Assembly (NCBI GenBank): GCA_965262505.1
Contig: CBDHFM010000030.1
Coordinates: 3,534,001 to 3,598,000, forward strand
Length of the DNA stretch: 64,000 bases
Direction: 5' to 3'
From: JACPPO01 sp965262505
GTDB lineage: Bacteria > Acidobacteriota > Vicinamibacteria > Vicinamibacterales > UBA2999
Part shown: piece after piece, positions 8,154 through 16,742 of the stretch
Layout: the number at the start of each line of letters is the position of its first letter
Position numbering within the stretch: the first letter of the stretch is position 1
Translations under genes and position numbers: made by a program
Notes under the pieces: generated by a model
What the model was told of the DNA's origin: nothing
The model's database searches: none
The model's input: the letters and a program-made list of their open reading frames with translations, nothing else

Positions 8154-9235
8154 CGCTTCTGGACGTGGATGTGGGGTTCCGGTATCCGAAAGGTCCAGGC
8201 ATCGAGTGCCGCTGGCAGGATCCCATAGGGGAGCCTCGAGTCACGGCTTTTCTGGGGCCCTCCGGATCGGGCAAGACCACCGTGCTGCGGTGCCTCGCCG
8301 GCCTCGAGCGGCCACAGAGAGGTCACGTGCGCTTTGGCGATCGCGTCTGGTTTGACGCGACGCGCGGAACGAACCTCGCACCCGATCGCCGCGATATCGG
8401 TGTGCTCTTCCAGGACTACGCGCTGTTTCCACACTTGACGGTCGAGCGGAACGTCGCGTTTGCCTCGCGCGGCCTGCCTCGAAGGGCGGCGGCGCTGCGG
8501 GTCTCGGAATTGATCGACGTATTTCAGCTACGCGGTCTCGAGCGTCGCTTGCCGCGCCAGCTCTCCGGAGGACAGCAGCAGCGCGTGGCCCTGGCGCGCG
8601 CCGTGTTCCGGCGCCCCAGGCTACTCCTGCTGGACGAGCCGCTCTCCGCGCTCGACCGCCCGACCGGTGACGAGCTGCGCGAGGAGCTGAGGGCGTTGAT
8701 TCACGCGCTGCGCATCCCTGCCTACGTCGTGAGCCACGACCGCGCCGACGCGCTCGCGCTCGCGGACCAGACGGTGCTGCTGGATGAGGGGCGGATCATT
8801 CAGAGCGGCACCACGCAGGAGGTTTTCGAGGCCCCGAAGACGCCCGCGGCCGCCCGGCTCGTCGGCGTCGATACGATCCTCGTCGGCCGCATCGCGTCGG
8901 TCGAGAACGGCCTGGCGCGCGTCACGGTGGGGGAGCAGGAGGTCCGTGCCGCGGCCCCGGCGGACGCGGGCCACGAGGCCGCGCTGTGCATCCGTGCCGA
9001 AGACGTGACCATAGCGCTGCACGGCGCGGCCGATCTCAGTGCGATCAACCGGTGGCGCGCGGTCGTTCGATTCGAGACTCCCGAGGGGCCGTTCGTACGC
9101 GTCGGGCTGGATTGCGGCTTTCGTCTGGCGGCGCTTGTCACGCGCGATGCCTGGCAGCGTCTGGCATTGAAGCCCGGGGACGAAGCCTGGGCGATCGTGA
9201 AAGCCACGGCGATTCGCGCGCTGCCGAGAAACTGA
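8150..9235 (+). CDS. modC: Molybdate ABC transporter, ATP-binding protein
   Basis: 361 residues. Walker A is GPSGSGKTT (about residue 36), the ABC signature LSGGQQQR and Walker B LLLLDEPLSALDRP follow, and the H-loop is VVSHDRADAL. The C-terminal third (TILVGRIASVENGLARVTVGEQEV...) is a TOBE/Mop domain used for substrate sensing. It powers molybdate import with ModB. Last gene of the operon; a perfect hairpin follows before the next gene. Confidence 0.95.
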   Translation: MTLLDVDVGFRYPKGPGIECRWQDPIGEPRVTAFLGPSGSGKTTVLRCLAGLERPQRGHVRFGDRVWFDATRGTNLAPDRRDIGVLFQDYALFPHLTVERNVAFASRGLPRRAAALRVSELIDVFQLRGLERRLPRQLSGGQQQRVALARAVFRRPRLLLLDEPLSALDRPTGDELREELRALIHALRIPAYVVSHDRADALALADQTVLLDEGRIIQSGTTQEVFEAPKTPAAARLVGVDTILVGRIASVENGLARVTVGEQEVRAAAPADAGHEAALCIRAEDVTIALHGAADLSAINRWRAVVRFETPEGPFVRVGLDCGFRLAALVTRDAWQRLALKPGDEAWAIVKATAIRALPRN

Positions 9236-9259
9236 GGGCGACGGGGACCCAGCGCTGTC

Positions 9260-9288
9260 TTGACACCGGGAGTGGCCTTAAGCCACTC
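9260..9288 (+). promoter_or_regulatory. TTGACA box and GAGTGGC/GCCACTC hairpin
   Basis: A perfect 7-bp inverted repeat with a 5-nt loop (9270-9288) lies 8 nt before the next gene's ATG, just after a consensus -35 hexamer (9260-9265). There is no T-run, so it is more likely an operator or mRNA structure than a terminator. Confidence 0.35.
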
Positions 9289-9296
9289 TCATCCTC

Positions 9297-9794
9297 ATGA
9301 GATCACGCGCACGCTACGTCCTGATTGCGATTGTGGGGCTGTCGTTCGGTGCTTGCCGCCAGGCTGACGGTCCGATTCCGGCGCCGAACGAGGACGTCCT
9401 GGGAGAACTCGAAGACGTGAGGCACGATCTGCTGAACGTGGCGTCGGGCCGGGATCCGCTGGCACCCGAAGATCTGGCGCACGATCTACGGAAGTACACG
9501 GAGGAGCCTGACGCGATGTCCGCCGTTGACGAGTTGTCGGAACGTGCTGCCACCGTGCTCGCCGGCGTAGACCTGACGAACGAGGCCGCACAGAGGCTCG
9601 CGCAGAATCTGTGGCTCTCGGTGGCCGCCCTCGAACTGAGCGAACGACAGATCGAGACGCTACAGAACGACGTGCAGTCGCTGCTGATGGCGGAGGGTGT
9701 CGCCGAGGAGGACGCGCAGCAGGTCGCCGCACAGATCGGAGACGTGCAAGTCCTGGTGACCGGTCGCCCTCGCCGTTGGTACGAACTGTTCTAG
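9297..9794 (+). CDS. Small lipoprotein of unknown function
   Basis: 165 residues. MRSRARYVLIAIVGLSFGACRQ is a lipoprotein signal with lipobox FGAC. The mature part is acidic and helical (ELEDVRHDLLNVASG; SVAALELSERQIETLQNDVQSLL) and may form a coiled coil. No known family was recognised. It is convergent with metK, the stops lying 4 nt apart or overlapping. Confidence 0.6.
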   Translation: MRSRARYVLIAIVGLSFGACRQADGPIPAPNEDVLGELEDVRHDLLNVASGRDPLAPEDLAHDLRKYTEEPDAMSAVDELSERAATVLAGVDLTNEAAQRLAQNLWLSVAALELSERQIETLQNDVQSLLMAEGVAEEDAQQVAAQIGDVQVLVTGRPRRWYELF

Positions 9795-10927
9795 CGCGAG
9801 ACGGCTGCCGTTTTCTCGACAACCTCCCACGGCAGACCGGGCCTTCCGAAGTGGCCGTAGTTCGTCGTGCTGCGGTAGATGGGCCGCAGCAGGTCGAAAT
9901 GATCGATGATGGTCCGGGGGCGGAAGTCGAACGAATCCATCACGAATATCTCCGCGGCGCGCTCGTCGCCCGTGCCGAACGTATCGACCTTCACCGACAC
10001 CGGCTTTGCCATGCCGATGGCATACCCGACCTGGATCTCCACTTTCCTGGCGAGCCCGGTAGCCACGACCTGCTTTGCCACGTAGCGACAGAAGTAGGCG
10101 CTGCTCCGATCGACCTTTGACGGATCCTTGCCGCTGAACGCGCCGCCGCCGTGGCGTCCGGCACCTCCGTACGTGTCGACGATGATCTTACGGCCGGTCA
10201 CGCCGGCATCGGCCGACGGGCCGCCATGGGTGAAGCTGCCGGTGGGATTGACATGCAGCGCAACGTTCTTTCTCCACCAGTCGGCGAGGACTCTGGGCCC
10301 AAGCTCCTCTCGCACATACTCCGTGATCTTCTTCTGGTCCGCCTGCGGTGTGTGCTGCGTCGAGACCACCACGGCGGTCACTTCCTTTGGCTCGTTGTTC
10401 TCGTACAGGACCGACACCTGCGACTTGTTGTCCGGCCGAAGCCACGCGACCTTGCCGCCCTTCCGGTCGTCGGTCATCCCCTTGGTGAGCTTGTGGGCGA
10501 GGACCAGCGGTAGCGGCATCAGCTCCGGCGACTCGTCGGTCGCATAGCCGAACATGATGCCCTGGTCTCCCGCCCCCTGATCGCCGCTCTGGCTCGTCGT
10601 CGAGGTCACACCCTGGTCGATCTCATTCGATTGCCGTGTAATGAGCGAAATCACCTTGAGCGTCGTGTCGCAGAAGGGCTCGGCCACGTCGGTGTAGCCG
10701 ATCTCCTTGACCGCCTGGCGGACGATTCGCTCGTAATCGAGCTTGGCGTTGGTCGTGATCTCGCCCGCGACGACCACGGTGTCGCTCTTGCACAAGGTCT
10801 CGCACGCAACCCGGCTGTGCTTGTCCTGCTCGAAACAGGCGTCGAGGACCGAATCGGAGATGTAATCGGAGACCTTGTCGGGGTGCCCTTCGGAAACCGA
10901 TTCAGACGTGAATGTGTAGCGCGACAT
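9791..10927 (-). CDS. metK: S-adenosylmethionine synthetase
   Basis: 378 residues. It makes SAM from methionine and ATP. All three MetK blocks are present: FTSESVSEGHPDK, GAGDQGIMFGYA and the GGGAFSGKDPSKVDRS phosphate loop, plus the C-terminal NYGHFGR. ATG 10927 is chosen because it begins the conserved MSRYTFTSES; the longer open frame upstream crosses a terminator. The roughly 180-nt leader with its own terminator suggests transcription attenuation by a ligand-sensing RNA. Confidence 0.97.
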   Translation of the reverse strand: MSRYTFTSESVSEGHPDKVSDYISDSVLDACFEQDKHSRVACETLCKSDTVVVAGEITTNAKLDYERIVRQAVKEIGYTDVAEPFCDTTLKVISLITRQSNEIDQGVTSTTSQSGDQGAGDQGIMFGYATDESPELMPLPLVLAHKLTKGMTDDRKGGKVAWLRPDNKSQVSVLYENNEPKEVTAVVVSTQHTPQADQKKITEYVREELGPRVLADWWRKNVALHVNPTGSFTHGGPSADAGVTGRKIIVDTYGGAGRHGGGAFSGKDPSKVDRSSAYFCRYVAKQVVATGLARKVEIQVGYAIGMAKPVSVKVDTFGTGDERAAEIFVMDSFDFRPRTIIDHFDLLRPIYRSTTNYGHFGRPGLPWEVVEKTAAVSR

Positions 10928-10989
10928 AGTGCTCCTTTGCACCCCACCGCGCGGGCGTGCGCGACGGGGGCCCCGTTTTCGCTCGGGGC

Positions 10990-11019
10990 AAGAAAAAGCC
11001 CGCGGACTGTGTCGCGGGC
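10990..11019 (-). terminator. Intrinsic terminator in the metK leader
   Basis: Minus strand GCCCGCG, 8-nt loop, CGCGGGC, then TTTTTCTT. It lies 63 nt upstream of the metK start and downstream of its probable promoter, so it acts within the leader. Confidence 0.8.
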
Positions 11020-11021
11020 CT

Positions 11022-11116
11022 GGCTCGCAACTTAGATAGTATTGGGGTGCCGGCACATACGCGCCAGCGGCGCGGCCCGTCACGTCGGTGAAATCGCCAC
11101 GCCCCCTAAACGAGCC
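11022..11116 (-). ncRNA. Candidate cis-regulatory RNA upstream of metK
   Basis: The minus-strand leader can close a helix GGCTCG/CGAGCC (11111-11116 with 11022-11027) and an inner helix GGGG/CCCC (11102-11106 with 11044-11048), enclosing GC-rich hairpins. The terminator begins 3 nt after the outer helix. I do not see the SAM-I core sequences. It may be another SAM/SAH riboswitch class or an undescribed one. The predicted transcription start (about 11110) could exclude the outer helix, so the fold is tentative. Confidence 0.4.
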
Positions 11117-11145
11117 AGTATAGATCACGGTATTTTGGATCTCAA
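11117..11145 (-). promoter_or_regulatory. metK promoter
   Basis: On the minus strand TTGAGA (11140-11145) and TATACT (11117-11122) are separated by 17 nt, a good sigma-70 promoter about 190 nt upstream of metK. Confidence 0.6.
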
Positions 11146-11170
11146 ACCGTCAATCAAGCCTCCAGATGGC

Positions 11171-11224
11171 TATCCTTCCCTACTATCCTTTCCTACCATG
11201 CCTTCCCTACTATGCCTTCCCTCC
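11171..11224. repeat. Degenerate pyrimidine-rich tandem repeat
   Basis: About four degenerate copies of a 13-15-nt unit resembling TATCCTTCCCTAC lie between the metK promoter and sixA and run into the open frame upstream of the sixA start. Confidence 0.6.
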
Positions 11225-11232
11225 CCGGCCAC

Positions 11233-11703
11233 ATGATTGTGCTGGTTCACCACGGCGATGCGATCGGCCCCGAAGTGGAACCGACGCGACCGTTGTCGGG
11301 ACCGGGGCGGGCGGCGTCGGCGCGCCTTGCTGCCGCGGCGGCTGCGCGCGGCGTGCGCCCGGACGTGGTCTGGCACAGTGGCAAGCTCCGGGCGCGGCAG
11401 ACGGCGGAGCTGTTCTGGCACGCGTGTAATCCGTTGGCGGCCTTCTCCGCGGCGCGCGGCCTGCAGCCGACCGACCCGCCCGGGCGGATGCGGGAGCAGC
11501 TCGAGGAAGATAGCCGCTCGATCGTCCTCGTGGGCCACATGCCGCACCTGGCGCGACTGCTGCGGGTGTTGTGTGGCGAACTGCCGGACAGTGTGACCGC
11601 CGACGTGACCGCCGACGTGACCACCGACTTTCCCATGCACGGATGTGTCGCGCTCGAGTGCCAGGGTGAAATCTGGAAGGAGCTCTGGAGATTAGAGGGC
11701 TAA
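11233..11703 (+). CDS. sixA: SixA-type phosphohistidine phosphatase
   Basis: About 156 residues from ATG 11233 (MIVLVHHGDA). It belongs to the histidine-phosphatase superfamily; SixA removes phosphate from histidine on phosphotransfer domains. The usual RHG triad is HHG here, so the catalytic His remains but the phosphate-binding Arg is replaced. The second half keeps ARQTAELF and VGHMPHLARLL. A short tandem repeat (VTADVTADVTTD) lies near residue 125. The upstream ATG at 11212 falls inside the tandem repeat and is less likely. The stop overlaps that of the convergent decarboxylase. Confidence 0.8.
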   Translation: MIVLVHHGDAIGPEVEPTRPLSGPGRAASARLAAAAAARGVRPDVVWHSGKLRARQTAELFWHACNPLAAFSAARGLQPTDPPGRMREQLEEDSRSIVLVGHMPHLARLLRVLCGELPDSVTADVTADVTTDFPMHGCVALECQGEIWKELWRLEG

Positions 11704-13148
11704 GTCGGCTGCCGGGCGGCGGCAAGGCGTGAGGTATGGGTCTTCAGCAGTTCCCAGGCTCGCGTGATGTGCGACTCCTTCGTGCGAAGGTGGCCCACCG
11801 CAAGCCGCAGCGTGAACCGGCCGTTCAATCGCGTGTGAGACAGGAACACGTCGCCGGTCGCGTTGACCGCGTCGAGAAGCCGCTCGTTGAACGTGTCGAG
11901 CTCGTCGGCCGAGGTCGAGCCGCCACCCGGCCGGGCTCGAAAGCACACCACGCTGAACGGGACCGGCGCCAGCCGTTCGAATTCCGGATCCGCATCAACC
12001 CATCCGCTGAAGAGCTGCGCCAGCCGGACGTGCTCCGCGAGGATCTCGCGAATGCCTTCGGCGCCGAAGTGGCGCAGGACCATCCACAATTTCAGCGACC
12101 TGAATCGGCGGCCGAGCTGGACACCTGTGTCCATCAGATTTCGTACGCCGCGCTCGCCCTCCGCCGTTTCCAGGTAATCCGGCACCAGTGAAAATGCCGC
12201 GCGGACGGCATCCATGCGGCGGCAGTAAAAGGCGCTGAGATCGAATGGCGTGAACAGCCATTTGTGCGGATTGACGACAATCGAGTCCGCGTGCTGCCAC
12301 CCCTCGAACCGTGCGCGGTATTCCGGCATGATGGCCGCGACGCCGGCATAGGCGGCGTCCACATGCAGCCACACGCCCTCGCGGCCGCATATCTCCGCAA
12401 TCTCACCAATGGGATCGACGCTCGTGGTCGATGTCGTGCCGAGTGTGGCCACGACCGCCAGTGGCGTGATCCCCGACACTCGGTCCTGGGCGATCGCTGC
12501 GCGCAGCGCGTCGGCGCGCATTCTGAATCGATCGTCGACCGGTACCTTCCGCAACGCCCGATGGCCCAGCCCAAGCAGGATGACGGCTTTGTCGATGGAG
12601 GTATGCGCCTGCTCGGAGCAGTAGACACGGACCGAGCCGATGCCGGAGCGATCGGCGAGACCGAGGTCTCGTACTCCTGGCACCGCCGTCTCGCGGGCGG
12701 CGGCGAGGGCGTGAAGGCTGGCAATCGAGGCGGTGTCATAAATGACGCCTTCGAACGCGTCCGGTAGACCCATCAGACGGCGGAGCCAGCCGAGCGATAC
12801 CTCTTCAAGTTCCGTGGCGGCCGGCGACGTGCGCCACAGCATCGCCTGCTGGTTTAGCGCGGCGGCGAGAAATTCGGCGAGCACTCCCGGCTCGCTGGCT
12901 GTAATCGCGAAATACCCGAAGAATCCTGGATGGTTCCAGTGGGTCAGCGCGGGAACGAGGACCTGCTCGAAGTCGGCGAAGATCGCCTCGAACGGCTCGC
13001 CGCGCTCGGGCGCCGCGGCGGGCAGCGCGCCGCGAACGTCGCCGGGTGATACGCGCGGCAGGACAGGGTAGCGCTCGGATCCGGTCAGATAGTCCGCGAT
13101 CCATTCCACGAGCGCATGGCCGTGGCGGCGGAATTGCGCCGGATCCAT
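11700..13148 (-). CDS. PLP-dependent aromatic amino acid decarboxylase (group II)
   Basis: 482 residues. It shows the group II decarboxylase pattern HWNHPGFFGYFAI, the PLP-contacting stretch VWLHVDAAYAG and the Schiff-base lysine in NPHKWLFTPFD. Such enzymes remove CO2 from L-DOPA, tyrosine, tryptophan or phenylalanine; the exact substrate cannot be read. Start ATG 13148 (MDPAQFRRHG) is chosen over an upstream in-frame start that reads through the TCCCAAA repeat. Single gene, convergent with sixA. Confidence 0.88.
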   Translation of the reverse strand: MDPAQFRRHGHALVEWIADYLTGSERYPVLPRVSPGDVRGALPAAAPERGEPFEAIFADFEQVLVPALTHWNHPGFFGYFAITASEPGVLAEFLAAALNQQAMLWRTSPAATELEEVSLGWLRRLMGLPDAFEGVIYDTASIASLHALAAARETAVPGVRDLGLADRSGIGSVRVYCSEQAHTSIDKAVILLGLGHRALRKVPVDDRFRMRADALRAAIAQDRVSGITPLAVVATLGTTSTTSVDPIGEIAEICGREGVWLHVDAAYAGVAAIMPEYRARFEGWQHADSIVVNPHKWLFTPFDLSAFYCRRMDAVRAAFSLVPDYLETAEGERGVRNLMDTGVQLGRRFRSLKLWMVLRHFGAEGIREILAEHVRLAQLFSGWVDADPEFERLAPVPFSVVCFRARPGGGSTSADELDTFNERLLDAVNATGDVFLSHTRLNGRFTLRLAVGHLRTKESHITRAWELLKTHTSRLAAARQPT

Positions 13149-13150
13149 GT

Positions 13151-13236
13151 CAAATCCCAAGGCCCAACTCCCAAATCCCAACGGCCCCGTGGGCTCGTTT
13201 CGGGAGTTGGGAGTTGGTCATTGGGTTTTGGGATTT
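13151..13236. repeat. TCCCAAATCCCAA-type repeat in inverted arrangement
   Basis: Units CCCAACTCCCAAATCCC on the left and GGGAGTTGGGAGTTGG on the right can form a hairpin spanning the whole gap between two minus-strand genes. It is the same family as 418-456. Confidence 0.6.
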
Positions 13237-13763
13237 TACTCGTGCGCGCTGATGTACTCGGTGGCGAACGTCGTGAGCGCCTCGCTCTGGAGGCCGATGG
13301 CTTGCGCTTCGACGAGGGCCTTCTCGACCGGCCACTCGTCCTGGAGCGCCCGCTTGATCATCCAGACGGCGCCCACGCGGTTGGCGGAACCGCAGTGGAT
13401 GAACACCGGCTGGTTGTCGCGATCGGCAACGGTGGTCAGAAAGTTCTCGACGACCGCTGGATCGGGCGAGCCCCCGCTGAAAGGCAGGTGGATGTACTTC
13501 AGACCGGCAGCCTGCGCGGCGGCGCGGCCCTCCTCGACATTGGCGCCCTGTTCGCTGGCGAGGCGCAAGTTGATGACCGAGACGAACCCCTCGTTCCTCA
13601 GCGCGGCCATGGCGCTCGGATCGACGGCGCCGCCGCAGCCGACGGTGGCATCGACGCGCGAGTAGTTGCGGATGCCGGGCATGTCCTGCTTCTGGACCTG
13701 GGCAGCCAGCGGGATAGTCAGAAGCGCGGCCAGTGTGGCCGCGAGTAAGAAGCGTGTTGGCAT
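13236..13763 (-). CDS. Exported tyrosine-phosphatase-like protein
   Basis: 175 residues with a signal peptide (FLLAATLAALLTIPLAAQ). FIHCGSANRVGAVW provides an HC-x4-R active-site loop, as in the DSP-like/DUF442 phosphatase group rather than classical HC-x5-R enzymes. The start of the domain (VDATVGCGGAVDPSAMAALRNEGFVSVINLR) also fits that group. It is probably periplasmic; the substrate is unknown. Monocistronic. Confidence 0.75.
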   Translation of the reverse strand: MPTRFLLAATLAALLTIPLAAQVQKQDMPGIRNYSRVDATVGCGGAVDPSAMAALRNEGFVSVINLRLASEQGANVEEGRAAAQAAGLKYIHLPFSGGSPDPAVVENFLTTVADRDNQPVFIHCGSANRVGAVWMIKRALQDEWPVEKALVEAQAIGLQSEALTTFATEYISAHE

Positions 13764-13825
13764 GGTGCTCTCCTGGCTGCCGATCTTACACCGTTCAGGC
13801 GGACCCGAGCGCCCGCCCGCCCGCC

Positions 13826-14788
13826 TTACTCTTTCTCGAGGATCACAATCGTTGGTGCGGTGAGGCGGACCGTAACGGGCGCGCCCCTTGCCAGGGTTGC
13901 GGGATTTCGCCCGTCGGCCAGCGCCGCCGCGGTGCTGGCGCCGGCGCCCACCGACCCACCGATGGCGGCGCCTCTCGTTCCCCCGAAGATGCCGCCGAGG
14001 ATCGCTCCGCCGAGCGCCCCACCACCAATCCTGGCGGCGCTCTCACCGCCAGGAGCGTCGCCGTCGCGGTAGATCGTGTCCGTGTCGAGCGGAACGCGCG
14101 TGCCGTCGGCGAGGACGACCAGCGTGAAGCGGACGCCAAGGCGCGCGCGGTCCCGCAACCGGCCGCCACGCTCGACGAGTGTGACCTCACCGCGCGCCTG
14201 GGCCCCGGCGGGAATCACCACCCGGCCGTCCACGACGCAATCGCGCGTGACGCGCGCGACCACTGCGTCCTCCACGCGGGCGTCTTCGCTGGTAATCGTC
14301 GTTTCCATCTGAAGACCGACGACTGAACCTGCCGACACCACGAATTCCTCGAACTCCGGTAAGGGCGGCTCGACGGAGCGGACCGGCTCGAGTTCGGACG
14401 GTCGCACCGGTTCCAGCGCCGGCGGCGCGACGCTCTGCACCTCCAGGTTCACCGCCGGCAGCGGCAGCCTGTCGAGCTCGGGCGCCGATTCGGAAGGCAC
14501 GCTCGTGACCTGGGTGTCGCGTGACGAGGCAGGGCGCGGCGGTGCCGGGCGACGCTCCACCGGAGTGGACGGGGGCGTGCGGCCGACAGACCGAGCGGCG
14601 GCGGCGTTGACGATCGGCTCCGACTCTTCGGCAACCGGCGCCGACGGAGCCAGGTCGACGACAGGTGCCTCCGCGCTGGCAGCCGCTGGAGTTGCCTCGT
14701 TGCCGCGCAACGCAAGATAGGCGCCTCCGGCACCGGCGGTGACGCAAAACGCCGCGAGAACCCCGATCGTCGCCTTACTGATTTCCAT
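13826..14788 (-). CDS. Membrane-anchored protein with C-terminal glycine zipper
   Basis: 320 residues. An N-terminal membrane anchor (TIGVLAAFCVTAGAGGAYLAL) precedes a long Pro/Ala/Glu-rich linker (about 30-130). A beta-rich domain (GSVVGLQMETTITSEDARVEDAVVARVTRDCVVDG...) and then a glycine-zipper segment (GGGALGGAILGGIFGG) follow. The layout recalls TrbI/VirB10-like or surface-antigen-like envelope proteins, but no conjugation genes are nearby. It probably spans the periplasm. No specific function is assigned. Confidence 0.6.
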   Translation of the reverse strand: MEISKATIGVLAAFCVTAGAGGAYLALRGNEATPAAASAEAPVVDLAPSAPVAEESEPIVNAAAARSVGRTPPSTPVERRPAPPRPASSRDTQVTSVPSESAPELDRLPLPAVNLEVQSVAPPALEPVRPSELEPVRSVEPPLPEFEEFVVSAGSVVGLQMETTITSEDARVEDAVVARVTRDCVVDGRVVIPAGAQARGEVTLVERGGRLRDRARLGVRFTLVVLADGTRVPLDTDTIYRDGDAPGGESAARIGGGALGGAILGGIFGGTRGAAIGGSVGAGASTAAALADGRNPATLARGAPVTVRLTAPTIVILEKE

Positions 14789-14914
14789 GGGACACGCGCT
14801 CCTCGACAATCGGAGATAGCAAGGCCCGTGCCCCGGACGGATCGACAAATACCTGGCTAAAAACGAGCCAGTCGGGCTTTCGCACGCGCCCTCTCTTTCG
14901 GATCTGTCCTGATA

Positions 14915-15532
14915 CTAAGTCTGTTCCGTGGAGCGCAGCCAGGTCGCTTCCGGCAGCTCGAGCGGGGCCGCGAGGCGGTCAAGAAGCTCCTGCGGATCAT
15001 CGGACGCGAACACGATGTCGCGACTGGCGCTGCTGATGAAACCCGATTTCACCCCACCGTCGAACAGCGCGAGCAGCGGATCGTAGAAACCACCGACGTT
15101 GAGGAGACCGCACCGTTTCCGGTGAAGGCCAAGCTGCGTCCAGGTGATCGCCTCGCAGAATTCCTCAAACGTGCCGAAGCCACCTGGCAGCGCGACGAAC
15201 GCGTCGGCCAGGTCGGCCATCAGCGCCTTGCGTTCGTGCATCGAGTGCACGACGCGGAGATCGGGCAGGCCACGATGCCCTATCTCGCGGGCGAGGAGCG
15301 CGTCCGGAATAACGCCGATGGCGTGTCCTCCTGCCGCGAGGATGGCGTCAGCCACGTGTCCCATGAGCCCGATGCCGCCGCCGCCGAACACCAGGCTGAT
15401 CTGACGGGTGGCGAGCTCGCGCGCGAAGGCTTCCGCCGCTGCCCGATACTCCGGCCTCAGGCCGGCGCTCGAGCCACAGAACACACACACGCGATTCAGC
15501 GGCTTCGCCTCGGCCGTCGTCGGCTGTCCCAC
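14915..15532 (-). CDS. LOG family nucleoside 5'-monophosphate phosphoribohydrolase
   Basis: 205 residues. It contains VCVFCGSSAG, the LVFGGGGIGLMG nucleotide loop and the diagnostic LPGGFGTFEEF (PGGxGTxxE) with MHERKALM. LOG-family proteins release the base from cytokinin-like or purine nucleoside monophosphates. A GTG start is used. No operon partner. Confidence 0.9.
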   Translation of the reverse strand: MGQPTTAEAKPLNRVCVFCGSSAGLRPEYRAAAEAFARELATRQISLVFGGGGIGLMGHVADAILAAGGHAIGVIPDALLAREIGHRGLPDLRVVHSMHERKALMADLADAFVALPGGFGTFEEFCEAITWTQLGLHRKRCGLLNVGGFYDPLLALFDGGVKSGFISSASRDIVFASDDPQELLDRLAAPLELPEATWLRSTEQT

Positions 15533-15650
15533 GTCACAAGCTTACGTCGGTCCTTCGGCGTCGGGCTGACGCAGGCCGCGCGGCCACCGACTCCCGGCGC
15601 CAACCACCTACGCCCACTCCCGACGCCAACTACCAACTAAGATCGGGGAC

Positions 15651-16742
15651 GTGAAGGTCTCGATCGTCGGCGCCGGCATCGTCGGCGCTGCGGTCGCCTA
15701 CGAGCTTGCCGCGCGCGGAGCCGAGGTCCGTCTCATCGACGGCGGTAGCGGCCAGGGTGCCACGCGCGCCTCTGCCGGGATCCTGGCGCCCTGCATCGAG
15801 GGACGTTCGGCGGAGCTGCTCCGGCTCGGTCTTTGCGGCCTCGATCACTACGACGGCTTCATCGCTCGTGTGGCCGCCGACGCGCGGCGTCCCATTGAGT
15901 ACCGGCGCCCGGGGACGCTGCAGGTCGCGCGTACCGACGTCGAAGCTCGGCAACTCGAGGAGGCCGCACGGAACCTTGCGGCGTCGGGCGTGCCGCACAC
16001 CTCTCTCGACGGGGACGCGGCGTGGCGCCTCGAGCCGTCGCTGGCCGAAGGCGTTCGAGCGGGCCTGCTCGTTCCCCAGCACGGGTATGTCGGGGTGGCG
16101 AGCCTGATGTCCGCGCTGGAGGAGGCTGCCAGCAGACACGGCACGACGCGCTCCACCGCACGGGTCAACGGAATCGACCTCCACGATGGGGCGGTGATGG
16201 TTGAAACCTCAGAGGACTCGTTCGTCGCCGACGCGGTTGTCGTCGCGGCGGGAAGCTGGTCGGGCGGCATTCCCATGTCGCCGGCCGTCCCGCCGCCGGT
16301 ACGGCCTGTTCGCGGACAACTGCTTCATCTTCGGTTCCCCGAGCCGCCGCTCTCGCGCGTTATCTGGGGCACTGCGTGTTATCTGGTTCCGTGGGAGGAT
16401 GGCAGCGTGCTCGTCGGCGCGACGGTTGAAGACGCCGGTTTCGACGAGCGTGTCACGGCCGCCGGCGTACGGCAGCTGCTCGACAGTGCCGAGGAGCTTC
16501 TTCCCGAGGTGCGGTCGGCGACCTTCGACGGCGCCCGCGCCGGGCTGCGGCCGGCAACCGCGGACGAGCTGCCGATCATCGGCCGTTCATCGACAATGCG
16601 CGGCGTCTACTACGCCACCGGCCACTATCGAAGCGGCGTGCTGCTCGCGCCGCTGACCGCGCTGATGATCGCTGACCTCGTCCTCGACGGCTGCGAGCGC
16701 GGTGAGCTCGCGCTCGCGCGACCGGATCGGTTCGGACTGTGA
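15651..16742 (+). CDS. thiO: FAD-dependent amine oxidase, glycine oxidase-like
   Basis: 363 residues from a GTG start. It opens with VSIVGAGIVGAAVAYELAARGAEVRLID, a Rossmann GxGxxG FAD site, and ends with GLRPATADELPIIGRSS...YYATGHYRSGVLLAP, which is characteristic of ThiO. ThiO oxidises glycine to the imine used for the thiazole of thiamine. No other thiamine genes are adjacent, so D-amino-acid oxidase activity is the alternative. Its stop overlaps the start of the next gene. Confidence 0.8.
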   Translation: MKVSIVGAGIVGAAVAYELAARGAEVRLIDGGSGQGATRASAGILAPCIEGRSAELLRLGLCGLDHYDGFIARVAADARRPIEYRRPGTLQVARTDVEARQLEEAARNLAASGVPHTSLDGDAAWRLEPSLAEGVRAGLLVPQHGYVGVASLMSALEEAASRHGTTRSTARVNGIDLHDGAVMVETSEDSFVADAVVVAAGSWSGGIPMSPAVPPPVRPVRGQLLHLRFPEPPLSRVIWGTACYLVPWEDGSVLVGATVEDAGFDERVTAAGVRQLLDSAEELLPEVRSATFDGARAGLRPATADELPIIGRSSTMRGVYYATGHYRSGVLLAPLTALMIADLVLDGCERGELALARPDRFGL

